Of a stretch of 64,000 nucleotides of DNA, positions 55,193 to 64,000 are shown one piece after another. The stretch's first letter is position 1, and every line of letters begins with the position of its first letter. The DNA is taken from assembly GCF_019649055.1 (NCBI RefSeq), contig NW_026570251.1:744001-808000 (forward strand), given 5' to 3'. The notes under the pieces are model-generated. The model searched no databases, had not been told where the DNA came from, and saw nothing but the letters and a program-made list of their open reading frames with translations. The translations under genes and the position numbers were made by a program. Source of the stretch: Paramacrobiotus metropolitanus. Its lineage: Eukaryota > Tardigrada > Eutardigrada > Parachela > Macrobiotidae.

Positions 55193-55773
55193 CTAAATAC
55201 CAAAAAAAGCTGGTGCCGAACTGCAGTGCGGCCAAATACCAAATACTGTCGGGTAGCAACAGCATTCTCCACCCGGCTGCAGAAGGATGTAGTGGAGTGA
55301 TTTAGTTTCGCTGGTTTTTTTATTAGAAGAATAGATTGTGCTTACCCGGTGTGCAATTCGGAGCGCACATGACTTGTGTACAGATACTGGACGGCTGCGG
55401 ATCGCACGACGGACACTGTGGAGGTGGGCACGGTGGGCATTTATCGCTAATCTGCACAACTTGGCTGCGGGCACCTAGAGCAGTGCAAGCATTTTACAAC
55501 TATTTTCAGCAGTTAAAGTTTATAAGAGTCGCTTACGAGCTGCGTCGAAAGTGTTAAGAGGGCATGGCGCACACGACGCTACCGGACAAACGCAGTTGGC
55601 CGATATTCCATCTTGGACTAGCCAAGAGAAAACACATAATATCATTTTTAAACAAGAATTTATGGTTTGAATAGCGGCTTATCTAGTAAGAGTACATAGT
55701 CCATACCAGAGAAATGGGCGCATTGGCTTAAAAGGAAGAGTACAACACACAGCGATGTTGCCTTGTTAGTCAT
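55193..55773 (-). CDS. secreted cysteine-rich protein, four short exons
   Basis: Model: 55773-55707, 55617-55537, 55474-55346, 55266-55193, 116 aa, all GT-AG and in phase. Exon 1 is a signal peptide (MTNKATSLCVVLFLLSQCAHF). The mature part of about 94 aa contains 15 Cys: NCVCPVASCAPC, KCPPCPPPQCPSC, ICTQVMCAPNC and ECCCYP...PHC. The last acceptor is chosen at GGTGGAG/AA because it keeps the Cys-rich frame; an upstream AG (CTGCAG) would give a Cys-free end of different length. The CPPC/CAPNC spacing recalls extracellular Cys-rich or structural proteins, but I recognise no family. A TATA-like TTTATAC lies about 90 bp upstream on the minus strand. Confidence 0.65.
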
Positions 55774-57549
55774 CTTCAAAGGTAAGGAAAGTTTGCGTTT
55801 CTTTTGCAAAAATAACCAACGAGTGTCAACTCCGGCAAGCGGTTAAAAAATTAACTTTTGTATAAACAGTCGCATTGCTTCTCGAAAACATGTTGACTCG
55901 CAGCGCGGCTCGTGAAAACAACTTTCTACGAATAAACAGCCATTGTTAAGCCTTGCGGGTGTATTTTCCGCTTGTTTTTTTGCAGCGTTACAGCTGTATT
56001 GAGCGTTTGTTGCTGGGTACCGTACACGGTTACACAGTAAACACAGTTGGCTGAGTGGACGACGTTAACGGTACACTTTGTGTCTTTCCATGATTGATTC
56101 AGCAGAGTATGTATCTGTAAATACTGAGAATACAAACTTACATCCTTAAATTTTACAAGTTAATCATCGAAAAAAAAAGAGCGAAGATGAAAAGTTCAAT
56201 CTTTTATTCTTTGTACAATAAAAATAAAATTTTCTGGAATTCGACCCGGTCATTGTTTTATCTACCAGAATGGAATCTGTATCTAAACCGTCAAGCAGGC
56301 GTACTGAATTAAGAAAATTATGTTTTTGTTGTAAAACAGTCCTTTGTTGGTCCGTTGCCAGAAGTGCGGATGGACTATTTCCATTACATAATACCCGTTG
56401 AAAAATAAGAAAACGACTGTCCGCGAGGCTTTTATAAATGGTAAATATAATTACCTACTTCATCCATTACATAACTCAATTTCCTTCGAGATATACCTGA
56501 CTTGATGTCTAGTGCCCAGCGGTGCAAGTTTCTCGCCTCGCGGTTAGATGAATATACGCTATCTGATTGCGTTTGTTCACTTTTATTAAAATTTGTGTAC
56601 TTGAAGTTTAACGATATTTTGCTATTATTTATTTTGCTATTTTGCTATTTGATATTTGCTTAAACACCATACACTTAAATATTACTTAGTACGTACCGTC
56701 ACTTCTACGAAGACAGCTTATATTTTTGTGAAAGCGAAAGCTTGATCGGTTATGTTGCTGAAATTCGCGAAATCGGGATGGTATTCGGCCACAAAAACGA
56801 ATCAACTCTCTTAAAACTTACTTGTTCCTCTAGTTTTCCTTCGTATGCGTTTAAAGCAGATTTTGTTGCACTAAAAATTATCCAAATATTATTAAATTTT
56901 ACGTATTCGGAAATACGAGCCAATGCTTTAATGGCTGTATTGCGAGTTATGCAACAAATACCGGCCACAACACCGACAAAAATCGTCGCAAAACATGTTG
57001 TAGAACAGCTTGATTTCTGCAAACATCGTGTCAGCGCTTTGTTATTTACATTTGTTATGTAGAATAAATGGTGTTTATCAACTCAGCATTTACCTGATCA
57101 GCTGGTGAAGAGAAGCAATTTTATATTCACTGCGTTGATGTACACAACAGTGCGGGAAAACTTCACAAACTTTGGCATGCCATGCCGTGTTCACGCTAAC
57201 ATACTTGCCATTACACGTTCTTTTGGCACGGTTTGCGTGAATTGTAAGGCATCCTTCTTAATCGCTAATCCCACAAGTAAAACAAGACCCATAAATCGTT
57301 TTTTTTAGAAACCGCTTTGGTACCAGTGTCATATTTATATGTTTGTTTCAGACGAAGGCCCATTCTTTTCCGGAATCATTTAAAAACTTTTTTTATAGCC
57401 ACGGCTGATAATACACGTTGTTAACAGCATTAATCAGGCCAAATATATTACTGTTTTCTAAATAGTCACGTTTTAGCTGCTTTGCATAATTTATTCTGCG
57501 CTGTGGGTCAAAGCTGGCGCCCACGTCGGCATAAGAATACGACTGTAAC
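55774..57549. other. no recognisable gene
   Basis: AT-rich. The open frame at 56742-57062 has no ATG start and no motif; its middle part (EIRANALMAVLRVMQQI) looks helical but there is no splice or family support. ACTGTAAC at 57542-57549 is the target duplication of the adjacent MITE. Confidence 0.4.
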
Positions 57550-58413
57550 TAAGGATGGTAATATCCAATATCCAAAAGTGTATCCAGAGCTTAAATATCC
57601 AAATATCGTATCCATATCCCGAGCTGTCTCGAAAGATACGGATATTTTTGGATATTTGGTGGATACGGTGGATACAAAGATACAGCAGGATACTGACGGA
57701 TATAAGACAGATCCTTTTTATATAAACATATTTTTTCCAGCAAAGGCATTTAAAAGGTGCTATTACTATACATGCTGCGACTTTTCTCAACAACGGATCA
57801 GCTTGACTGAATATTTTGAAAAACGGATCACCCAATTATTCAAGTATTTTGATAGTACAAAATTTTAAATCAACAAGTTTGCGTATACATCAATATCATC
57901 TGACGTTCTACTGGTGTCTCCGCAAAATAAACATAAATGTGCAAATCAACATGTTTGATTTCACACTGAAACAAAATTTTTGTATTAATAACTCGGAGCC
58001 GTCACACTAAGGCTAGCATTGGAACTACGGTTAGCATGTGTTGGAGGTAAGGCGGAAATGGCGGGGACGTCAAATAATTATTCTTATATTTTTTTTCTAT
58101 TGGATTATGTAATACGTGGGTGATCCGTTGTTCAAAATGTAAAGTTAACCTAACCGGCTAACCCTGATGTCGAGAATAGTCGAAGTATGTGTGTATTTCT
58201 TGTTTCCTTTTAATATCTAAATCTGGCGTTGATTGTTAGTGTGTTGTATGATGCTTTTATTTTAAGCTATTTTAAGGCTTTTTCATTAAAAAAACATGTT
58301 ATTGGATATATCTGGATAGAAAACGATATATCCAAGATATTTCTGGATATATCCGGATACGTTTTGGATATATCCCATATCCAGAGGCTTTCTCTTGGAT
58401 ATTACCATCCTTA
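57550..58413. mobile_element. hAT-type MITE with 8-bp target duplication
   Basis: The left end TAAGGATGGTAATATCCAA and the reverse complement of the right end are the same. The element is bounded by ACTGTAAC at 57542-57549 and again at 58414-58421, an exact 8-bp duplication, the hallmark of hAT elements. The subterminal regions carry many GGATAT/ATATCC words (possible transposase-binding sites). 864 bp; open frames inside (57482-57868) do not resemble a transposase, so it is non-autonomous. Confidence 0.85.
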
Positions 58414-58421
58414 ACTGTAAC

Positions 58422-59863
58422 GCTATGGTAATTCTGTTTTTGAATTTCTGTTATATAGGAAAGGCTGCATAACGGGAGGAGTGCTATGACGGATAATATG
58501 GCGAAATCCGTTTCACTAAGCAAGTCCGGTGAACGTTGAACGGGTTTGGCTTCTTTTTGAGCGTACCACCTGCGTATCAGGATCGCACTTACGCCCCTGC
58601 GATGCACTGCGAAAAAACAAGTTAGCAGAAATTGTTAGTGTACTGTAGAATTGTTGCTGTAACGCTATGGTACATTAACAATTCCTGCTGATCGGCATTT
58701 CATGATGCTGCTCTTTCCTGAAAATGAGCTCGATCAATTTAGCAAAGCATTCAGCTGGTAAAAAGGGATGCACCGCTTTTCAAAACCATCGAAGAAAGAA
58801 TGTAGGCCTCCGTCAAGATTCCTAATCGCAAGGAGCAGATGCCATCTAAATCTGAACAATGTATCATTATGTCTGACCTTGGACAAGCAGTACTTGTTCG
58901 GAGTGATGGACGAGTGCAGATAGATAACGGTATCTGTCTGGATTTTTATGAACTCCAGACAGATTTTGTTATTTAACTGCACTTGGTAAAAAGGTTCATC
59001 ATATTTGTGGATGGAGTCTTTTCCTGTCACAATTTGCCGGATTTTCAAGTGAAGCGCTCCACGGACATTTTCTATGCAATATTTTATATAGATTGTCTGC
59101 TAAATACGTCAAGTTAGCACGAATCTGTACCCTTGTGGAACACCGAGGACAGCAACTTGTTCAAAAATCTTAACTGACTTGTAATAACTGTAAAACCGGC
59201 TATTTTTGAAACGAGCAATCGATGATCGCCAACTTTGAAGTCCTGAACGACCATCTGTTGAACAACGATGATTTGCTGTAGGCATTTTGTTGACCAGCAG
59301 AAGAATTTTCGAAACGCATAAGAAAACAAAAGCATGAAAAGCAAGCAAAGTGCCGAACATTTACATAATTCATCGATGGGCGAATAGCGTGGATCAGTGA
59401 GTACAGACTGTAGAGTAAATCTGTAGTGAACGTTATCCATGCTGACCCGTAAAAAATTGGTGTGTAAGAAACTGATATGTCTGACTTTCGATAAGCCAAC
59501 CGAAATGAATTTCTGTTATATTAGGTACAGACACTGAGACACATCATACACAGCACACATTCACGGTGTGTATCCGTATGACGCACATACGCGAAAACAT
59601 ACGCGAAATTTGTTAGCTTGTAGGCCCGCTTGGTAAACGATGGAAATAATTCATTCGTCAACATTTCAGCTGACAACTTAATAGCACACCAACAAAATAC
59701 AATAATAATTATTATCCTTTAAATATGTAAGCTTTATGTTGGTAGGTGTCTTGAACGTTTCGCCGTCCGCGTGGATAAATGTCAGTTAAGGATTAGCAGA
59801 AATTAAATTACCGCTGAATTCGCAATTCCCTGTACTCACCGGCACCGGCACCGGGCCGTGTGC
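58422..59863. other. no recognisable gene
   Basis: Two minus-strand open frames (59048-58734 and 59440-59114) have mixed hydrophobic and polar composition and might be exons, but I recognise neither and cannot fix splice sites. The last 150 bp before 60015, with GGCACCGGCACCGG near 59840, probably belong to the 5' end of retrotransposon B. Confidence 0.4.
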
Positions 59864-60014
59864 TATGCATTGCTTTGCTCATAGTGTGTGCTCATTCCTG
59901 TCGCTCATTTACGCTAAAATCATTCCTTACTCCTTTCGGTTTTCGATTACTTTGTACTTTCGATCTTCCACGATCAAATTACCCCCCAACCTCCGGAAAT
60001 TTTCTCCCACCATC

Positions 60015-61313
60015 ATGCCGCCGAAAAAGCCTGCAGCGCGCGCTCGTAATCCGAACCCACGAGGCGCCCGCTCTGGCAAGGAGCCCGCCACCACGCAGCA
60101 AACTAAGTCGCGGCCTAGTCGGAAACGCCGCCGATCGGAGTCGCCCGCCCCCACAATTCGGTCGGAAGTAGTCGTCGTAGAACAGCCGCAGTTCGACTTG
60201 AAGTCGATGATGGAGCGCCAGAATCAGCAAGGGCAGCAAATCCAGCGCCTAATTGACATCGTGACACCGCTGGCATCCAGGGAACCAGCGGGTTCCCGGC
60301 CGAAATCTCCGGCTACAGTCAACCCCGGCCTCCAGATTGAGTCCTCACTCGACGGAAAACGAACGGTGCGCTCCAGAGATCGCAGCCGCTCACGTGACCA
60401 GCATCACAAACGGAGAGGTAAGAGTCGCAGTCACAGTGAGTCGTCCTCTTCTCGTAGCCGCTCCCCGGTTCGCCGCCCGATCACCGAACGCCTGGGTCCT
60501 CACCCGAATCGGCCTCATAGTCTGGAAGACTACTTCGGAGCTTCCACGTCGGGAGGGCAGTCAAAAGGCGGAGCAAAACACCTGGTCTCAGTTCCAAGTA
60601 GAACCCGGCGACGGCTCCTCGACCCATCACGTTATGTCGATTTCGACGACCTGCTATCGAAGAATCGCGTCGAGAAGCCTAAGCATGGAGGTTCAAAGCT
60701 GCTAATGTCAAAAGGCAGCGTTCTTCTGAAGCCAAACGAGACACGCGCGGTCGTCGACTCCTTCGAATCCTGGTGTGACGCGTTCGCGGTGTTTATGGCA
60801 TACCGGATCAGCGTTATTCCGCAAGTCGCCGCTGCCATGTGCCGATACTTGTCGCTGATAGCAGCGTACGTCCGGCGTGGGGTTCCTACAGCCCACTGGC
60901 TGGAGTACGACCGCCAGTTCCGGTCCCTGATGACAGGACATCCATATGAGTACGATATGTGGGCTCGGCAGCACGACGACACCTATACTGATTATATCCA
61001 GAACGCCGCCCCGGAAGAGGGCACTAGCGACAGCGGAGCCGCGCAGGGAGCGAAGAAATCGGCCGCCCCAACGGACAAGTGCCGAAACTGCGGACAAGCG
61101 GGACACTTTATCGCCCAGTGCCCGTACCCGCGCAAAGGCCAGGTGGGGTATCAGCAGCCCTTTCGCCCTGCCCCAGCTGTGGGGGGCGAAGTCTGCCGCA
61201 ATTTCAACCGATTTAGCTGCGCGGAACCCTGTAGCGCTGGACGCCTCCACGTCTGTGAGCGGTGCCACGACAAGGATCACAAGTCCCCACAGTGCAAATA
61301 CGGAGCTCGATGA
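60015..61313 (+). CDS. gag-like nucleocapsid protein of element B
   Basis: Start chosen at ATG 60015 (CACCATCATGCC context), giving about 432 aa; the frame is open further up to 59865. The N-terminal third is basic and Ser/Arg-rich (SRDRSRSRDQHHKRRGKSRS), the middle is a helical capsid-like domain (FAVFMAYRISVIPQVAAAM), and the C-terminus has a CCHC zinc knuckle (CRNCGQAGHFIAQC) plus a second Cys cluster (CRNFNRFSCAEPCSAG). It packages the element RNA. It overlaps the pol frame. Confidence 0.8.
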   Translation: MPPKKPAARARNPNPRGARSGKEPATTQQTKSRPSRKRRRSESPAPTIRSEVVVVEQPQFDLKSMMERQNQQGQQIQRLIDIVTPLASREPAGSRPKSPATVNPGLQIESSLDGKRTVRSRDRSRSRDQHHKRRGKSRSHSESSSSRSRSPVRRPITERLGPHPNRPHSLEDYFGASTSGGQSKGGAKHLVSVPSRTRRRLLDPSRYVDFDDLLSKNRVEKPKHGGSKLLMSKGSVLLKPNETRAVVDSFESWCDAFAVFMAYRISVIPQVAAAMCRYLSLIAAYVRRGVPTAHWLEYDRQFRSLMTGHPYEYDMWARQHDDTYTDYIQNAAPEEGTSDSGAAQGAKKSAAPTDKCRNCGQAGHFIAQCPYPRKGQVGYQQPFRPAPAVGGEVCRNFNRFSCAEPCSAGRLHVCERCHDKDHKSPQCKYGAR

Positions 61314-62946
61314 TCAGGCGACAGTGCCCGAAAAAGCTCAGACGCCCTTGCGTGCTGAGGCTTTTGAAAGACTGCTCGCTGATCACCCCGACGCTCATCT
61401 CCGCCGTTTCATTTCGGACACACTCCGCCTTGGTGCCGACATCCGCTACCGCGGCCCACAGCTTTCTCGCACGACGCCTAACTCGCAGTCTGCCCGCATT
61501 CACCATAACGCGCTGCTCCGAAGCATCCAGAAAGAAGTCGAACTGGGTCACTTAGTTGGCCCATTCCCATTGCCACCCCTCCCGTACTTTGTGGTCAACG
61601 CTCTTGGGAGTCGGCCGAAGAAAGACGGCGGACACCGCACCATCATGGACCTCTCCCAACCGCCGGGGAGCAGCGTCAACGACCACATCGACGGCCGTGA
61701 AATGCCACTGCAGTACTGCTCCGTGGACGACGCCGTTCGACTCGCGTCCACGGCGGGGAGATGCGCCATTATGGGTAAAATGGACATAAAGTCTGCGTTT
61801 CGGCTGATACCTGTGCGGCGGGCCGACTGGAACCTCCTGGGCTACTGTTTCAACGGTAAGTACTATTTCGATATAGTATTACCGTTCGGTTGCCGCTCCT
61901 CTCCCTACATCTTTGAGTTTTTCTCTGCCGCCGTCCACTGGTGCGTAGTAAAGAAGTCGAGACTGCCTTCCATGCTGCACTACGTGGATGACTACCTGTT
62001 TGTCGGCTCCCCGGGGACTGACGAATGTGCGGCTTTGATGGCAGCAATGCAGGAAGTGTGCAGAGAGCTTGGGGTACCCCTGGCGCTCGACAAAACGGAG
62101 GGACCCGCAACTCGCCTGACTTTTCTTGGCATCGAAATCGACTCTGACGCGCAAACACTTAGCCTACCGGCCGGGAAACTCCAAGAAATATCGGCAACCC
62201 TTCAGCGCTGGCACGAGAGGTCAAGCTGTACGCTGACAGAACTGCAGAGCCTGATCGGAACACTAACGTTCGCCTCGAAATGCATTCCATCGAGTCACCT
62301 GTTCACCAGAAGGATGATACAGCTACTGTCAGACCATCCCCCACGGAGTTTAATAACCCTCGACATGCAATTCCACCTGGATCTTGACTGGTGGCGGAGA
62401 TTTCTTCCGCAGTGGAACGGAACTGCGTCATTTCTCCAGCCGGACTGGACCACCTCAGATGTAATGCACCTGTACACAGACGCGTCCGCCACGCTAGGAC
62501 TCGGAGCATTCTGCGAAAACGAGTGGTTCCAATCTAGGTGGCCGGAGTGGCTGTTGCAGGCAGCACCGTCAATTGAGTACCTAGAAATGGTACCCATTCT
62601 ACTTGCCGTCCTTGTTTGGGGGCAAAGATGGCGGCGGAGGAAGATAATCTTCCACACGGACAACGCCGGCGCTGTGGAGGCATGGGCTCACTTGCGCTCC
62701 AGCAGCCCGGGCGTTCTCGACCTAATGCGTCGCATGACCTGGGCAGCGGCTACGAATAACTTAACGTTGACACTGAAGCACATTCGAGGCGTTGATAATG
62801 GCATCGCTGACGCGCTCTCTCGCTTTCAGATGGAGCGGTTCCGAGCGCTCGCTACTGCAGCAGCTCCAAAGCCGACCACGTTTCCGGATATATTTCCGGA
62901 CCTGCGCAGCACGTTCCGCCCAACTCCACGCTGCATAAGCTCCTAA
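61300..62946 (+). CDS. reverse transcriptase-RNase H of element B
   Basis: The conserved part begins about 61320; the frame is open from 60946 and overlaps gag, with no good ATG at the junction, so it may be made by +1 frameshifting or reinitiation. RT motifs: RPKKDGGHRTIMDLSQP, GKMDIKSAFRLIPV, VLPFGCRSSPYIFEFFS, the catalytic LHYVDDYLFVG, and TFLGIEID. RNase H motifs: YTDASATLGLGAF, IEYLEM, FHTDNAGAV and GIADALSRF, so the acidic residues are all present. It looks fully functional. Confidence 0.9.
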   Translation, partial: TELDDQATVPEKAQTPLRAEAFERLLADHPDAHLRRFISDTLRLGADIRYRGPQLSRTTPNSQSARIHHNALLRSIQKEVELGHLVGPFPLPPLPYFVVNALGSRPKKDGGHRTIMDLSQPPGSSVNDHIDGREMPLQYCSVDDAVRLASTAGRCAIMGKMDIKSAFRLIPVRRADWNLLGYCFNGKYYFDIVLPFGCRSSPYIFEFFSAAVHWCVVKKSRLPSMLHYVDDYLFVGSPGTDECAALMAAMQEVCRELGVPLALDKTEGPATRLTFLGIEIDSDAQTLSLPAGKLQEISATLQRWHERSSCTLTELQSLIGTLTFASKCIPSSHLFTRRMIQLLSDHPPRSLITLDMQFHLDLDWWRRFLPQWNGTASFLQPDWTTSDVMHLYTDASATLGLGAFCENEWFQSRWPEWLLQAAPSIEYLEMVPILLAVLVWGQRWRRRKIIFHTDNAGAVEAWAHLRSSSPGVLDLMRRMTWAAATNNLTLTLKHIRGVDNGIADALSRFQMERFRALATAAAPKPTTFPDIFPDLRSTFRPTPRCISS

Positions 62947-63032
62947 ATGCCCACATCTCTGGATCCTCCAGGAAGACGTACGGGGCATCGCTGAATCGTT
63001 TCGAACGGTTCTGCAATGAAAGCGGTTACACG

Positions 63033-63899
63033 ATGTTGCCAGCAAAACCATCAACTGTTGCGTCCTTTGTCGCTCAGCTGTTCGATGAAAAGGCTGCCTT
63101 CCGAACCATGAAAGTTCACCTTGCGGCCATCCACAACAGCCACAGAGAGGCCGGGCTGCCTAACCCCACCGCCGACGACTTGGTCGTGCGCGCGGTGAGC
63201 GGTTTCAAACGGCTGAACAGCCCGAAGCCTGACCGGCGTCTACCCATTACACTGGACCTCATGCGCACACTGAAGACTCGACTGAAAGCACACAACGACG
63301 AGGACGAATCTGCCATGCTCTGGAGCGCCTTCTGCACGGCGTTCTTCGGATTCCTGCGCATAAGCGAGATCATCTCGAAGTCGCAACACACTTACGACCG
63401 CGCATCCACCCTGCTCCTACGTGACGTGAGCATATCCGACGACGCAGCGATTATAACGTTGAAACGGACAAAAACCGATCAGAGCGCTGAAGGCTCGAAG
63501 ATAACGCTGACGGCCACGAATCGTTCGGTCTGCCCAGTGCGCGCCATTAAGACTTACTACCGCTACCGTGCCGAACAGGGACATCCCACGTATCCGTTCT
63601 TTCGATACCGAAATGGTGATTACCTCACCCGCGGAGCTGTAAACCGGTTTTTAAAATTACTGCTGAAAGATCACCCGGATTGCGCGCGGCTTAGCACGCA
63701 CAGCTTCCGCATCGGAGCCGCTACGGAAGCCGCGGAACAACAACTCCCAAAAGAGGAAATCCAGCGCGCCGGGAGGTGGAAGAGCAACTGCGTGGAGCGG
63801 TACATCCGGCCCCGCACACTCACCGGACCTGACCTCTACAGACGAGCAACTTGTTTGGGGGCGAAGAAACCGGGCACCGGCGGAGGGTGCCGGCAGTGA
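63033..63899 (+). CDS. tyrosine recombinase (integrase) of element B
   Basis: ATG 63033 gives 288 aa; the same frame is open upstream through about 62850 and overlaps the end of pol in the -1 frame, including SSRKTYGASLNRFERFC, the usual N-terminal core-binding region, so the real start is probably upstream or by frameshift. Catalytic residues: Arg in FLRISEII, Lys in KRTKTDQS, His-x-x-Arg in THSFRIGAA, and Tyr in CVERYIRP. This enzyme inserts the circular cDNA by recombination and takes the place of a DDE integrase. Confidence 0.88.
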   Translation: MLPAKPSTVASFVAQLFDEKAAFRTMKVHLAAIHNSHREAGLPNPTADDLVVRAVSGFKRLNSPKPDRRLPITLDLMRTLKTRLKAHNDEDESAMLWSAFCTAFFGFLRISEIISKSQHTYDRASTLLLRDVSISDDAAIITLKRTKTDQSAEGSKITLTATNRSVCPVRAIKTYYRYRAEQGHPTYPFFRYRNGDYLTRGAVNRFLKLLLKDHPDCARLSTHSFRIGAATEAAEQQLPKEEIQRAGRWKSNCVERYIRPRTLTGPDLYRRATCLGAKKPGTGGGCRQ

Positions 63900-64000
63900 G
63901 CGACCTGTACCCACAGGTAAGATCCTCAGCTGCAATTGCGCACCTCCGGCCATGCCGGCACACTTCAAACTCCAACAACCGCACGCGGAAGTCGCCTCGC

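Larger units (their letters stand above)
59800..64000 (+). mobile_element. second tyrosine-recombinase retrotransposon (element B), runs off window
   Basis: Same gene order as element A (gag, RT-RNase H in +1 frame, tyrosine recombinase in a further overlapping frame) but complete and clearly diverged in sequence, so it is a different family of the same clade. All three genes are open. The left end is not defined; the B1-A2-B2 repeats expected after the recombinase lie beyond 64000. GC content is higher than the flanks. Confidence 0.8.

Noticed and set aside
56742-57062. 106-codon open frame with helical look
   Set aside because: No ATG start, no motif, no splice context; composition like surrounding AT-rich DNA.

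Overview
The window looks like nuclear DNA of a small invertebrate. Genes are split by short GT-AG introns (roughly 70-150 bp where I could fix them), genes sit between long AT-rich stretches full of fold-back elements and simple repeats, and there are secreted animal-type domains (LDLa, SRCR, trypsin-like, avidin-like). Two proteins join an SH3/Tudor-like N-terminus to an F-box, a combination I associate with expanded families in tardigrade genomes. Tardigrade is my best guess, not a proof. I see no rRNA, tRNA or CRISPR.

Layout. 1-9.98 kb: a decayed Polinton/Maverick (adintovirus-like) element, all on the plus strand: broken integrase, truncated virion-type protein, basic virion-type protein, broken major capsid gene, intact adenain-like protease, small membrane protein, a BIR/RING (IAP) gene with two internal stops, then a complete protein-primed DNA polymerase B of about 1338 aa carrying three introns. 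Unusual tandem repeats lie before and after the polymerase. 10.3-11.0 kb: a MITE with 97-bp inverted ends. 13.2-14.4 kb: a six-exon avidin-like gene. 15.6-21.7 kb (minus): a 12-exon mosaic gene, five LDLa, one SRCR and two trypsin-like domains that have both lost the catalytic His and Ser. 26.1-27.3 kb (minus): a second avidin-like gene with the same exon plan. 29.0-29.6 kb (minus): a single-exon secreted protein of unknown function.

31.5-33.1 and 42.6-44.6 kb: two F-box genes of one family, each with a frame break in the N-terminal half; a third fragment of the family lies at 54.1-54.4 kb. 36-36.9 kb: a receptor tyrosine kinase pseudogene. 37.25-39.37 kb: a fold-back element with arms of about 0.5 kb. 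45.7-46.5 kb: a broken Mutator-like transposase. 46.75-47.2 kb: a small three-exon gene. 49.5-52.96 kb: an Ngaro-like tyrosine-recombinase retrotransposon with split direct repeats and an internally deleted pol, inserted just inside an intron. 55.2-55.8 kb (minus): a four-exon secreted cysteine-rich protein that no single reading frame reveals. 57.55-58.41 kb: a hAT-type MITE with an 8-bp target duplication. 59.9-64 kb: a second tyrosine-recombinase retrotransposon with apparently intact gag, RT-RNase H and recombinase, running off the window.

The host genes recognised are mostly secreted proteins (avidins, dead-protease mosaic, Cys-rich protein) and F-box proteins. The rest of the window is shaped by mobile DNA of at least six kinds. 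Exon models here come from reading splice sites and phase by eye; transcripts would settle them.
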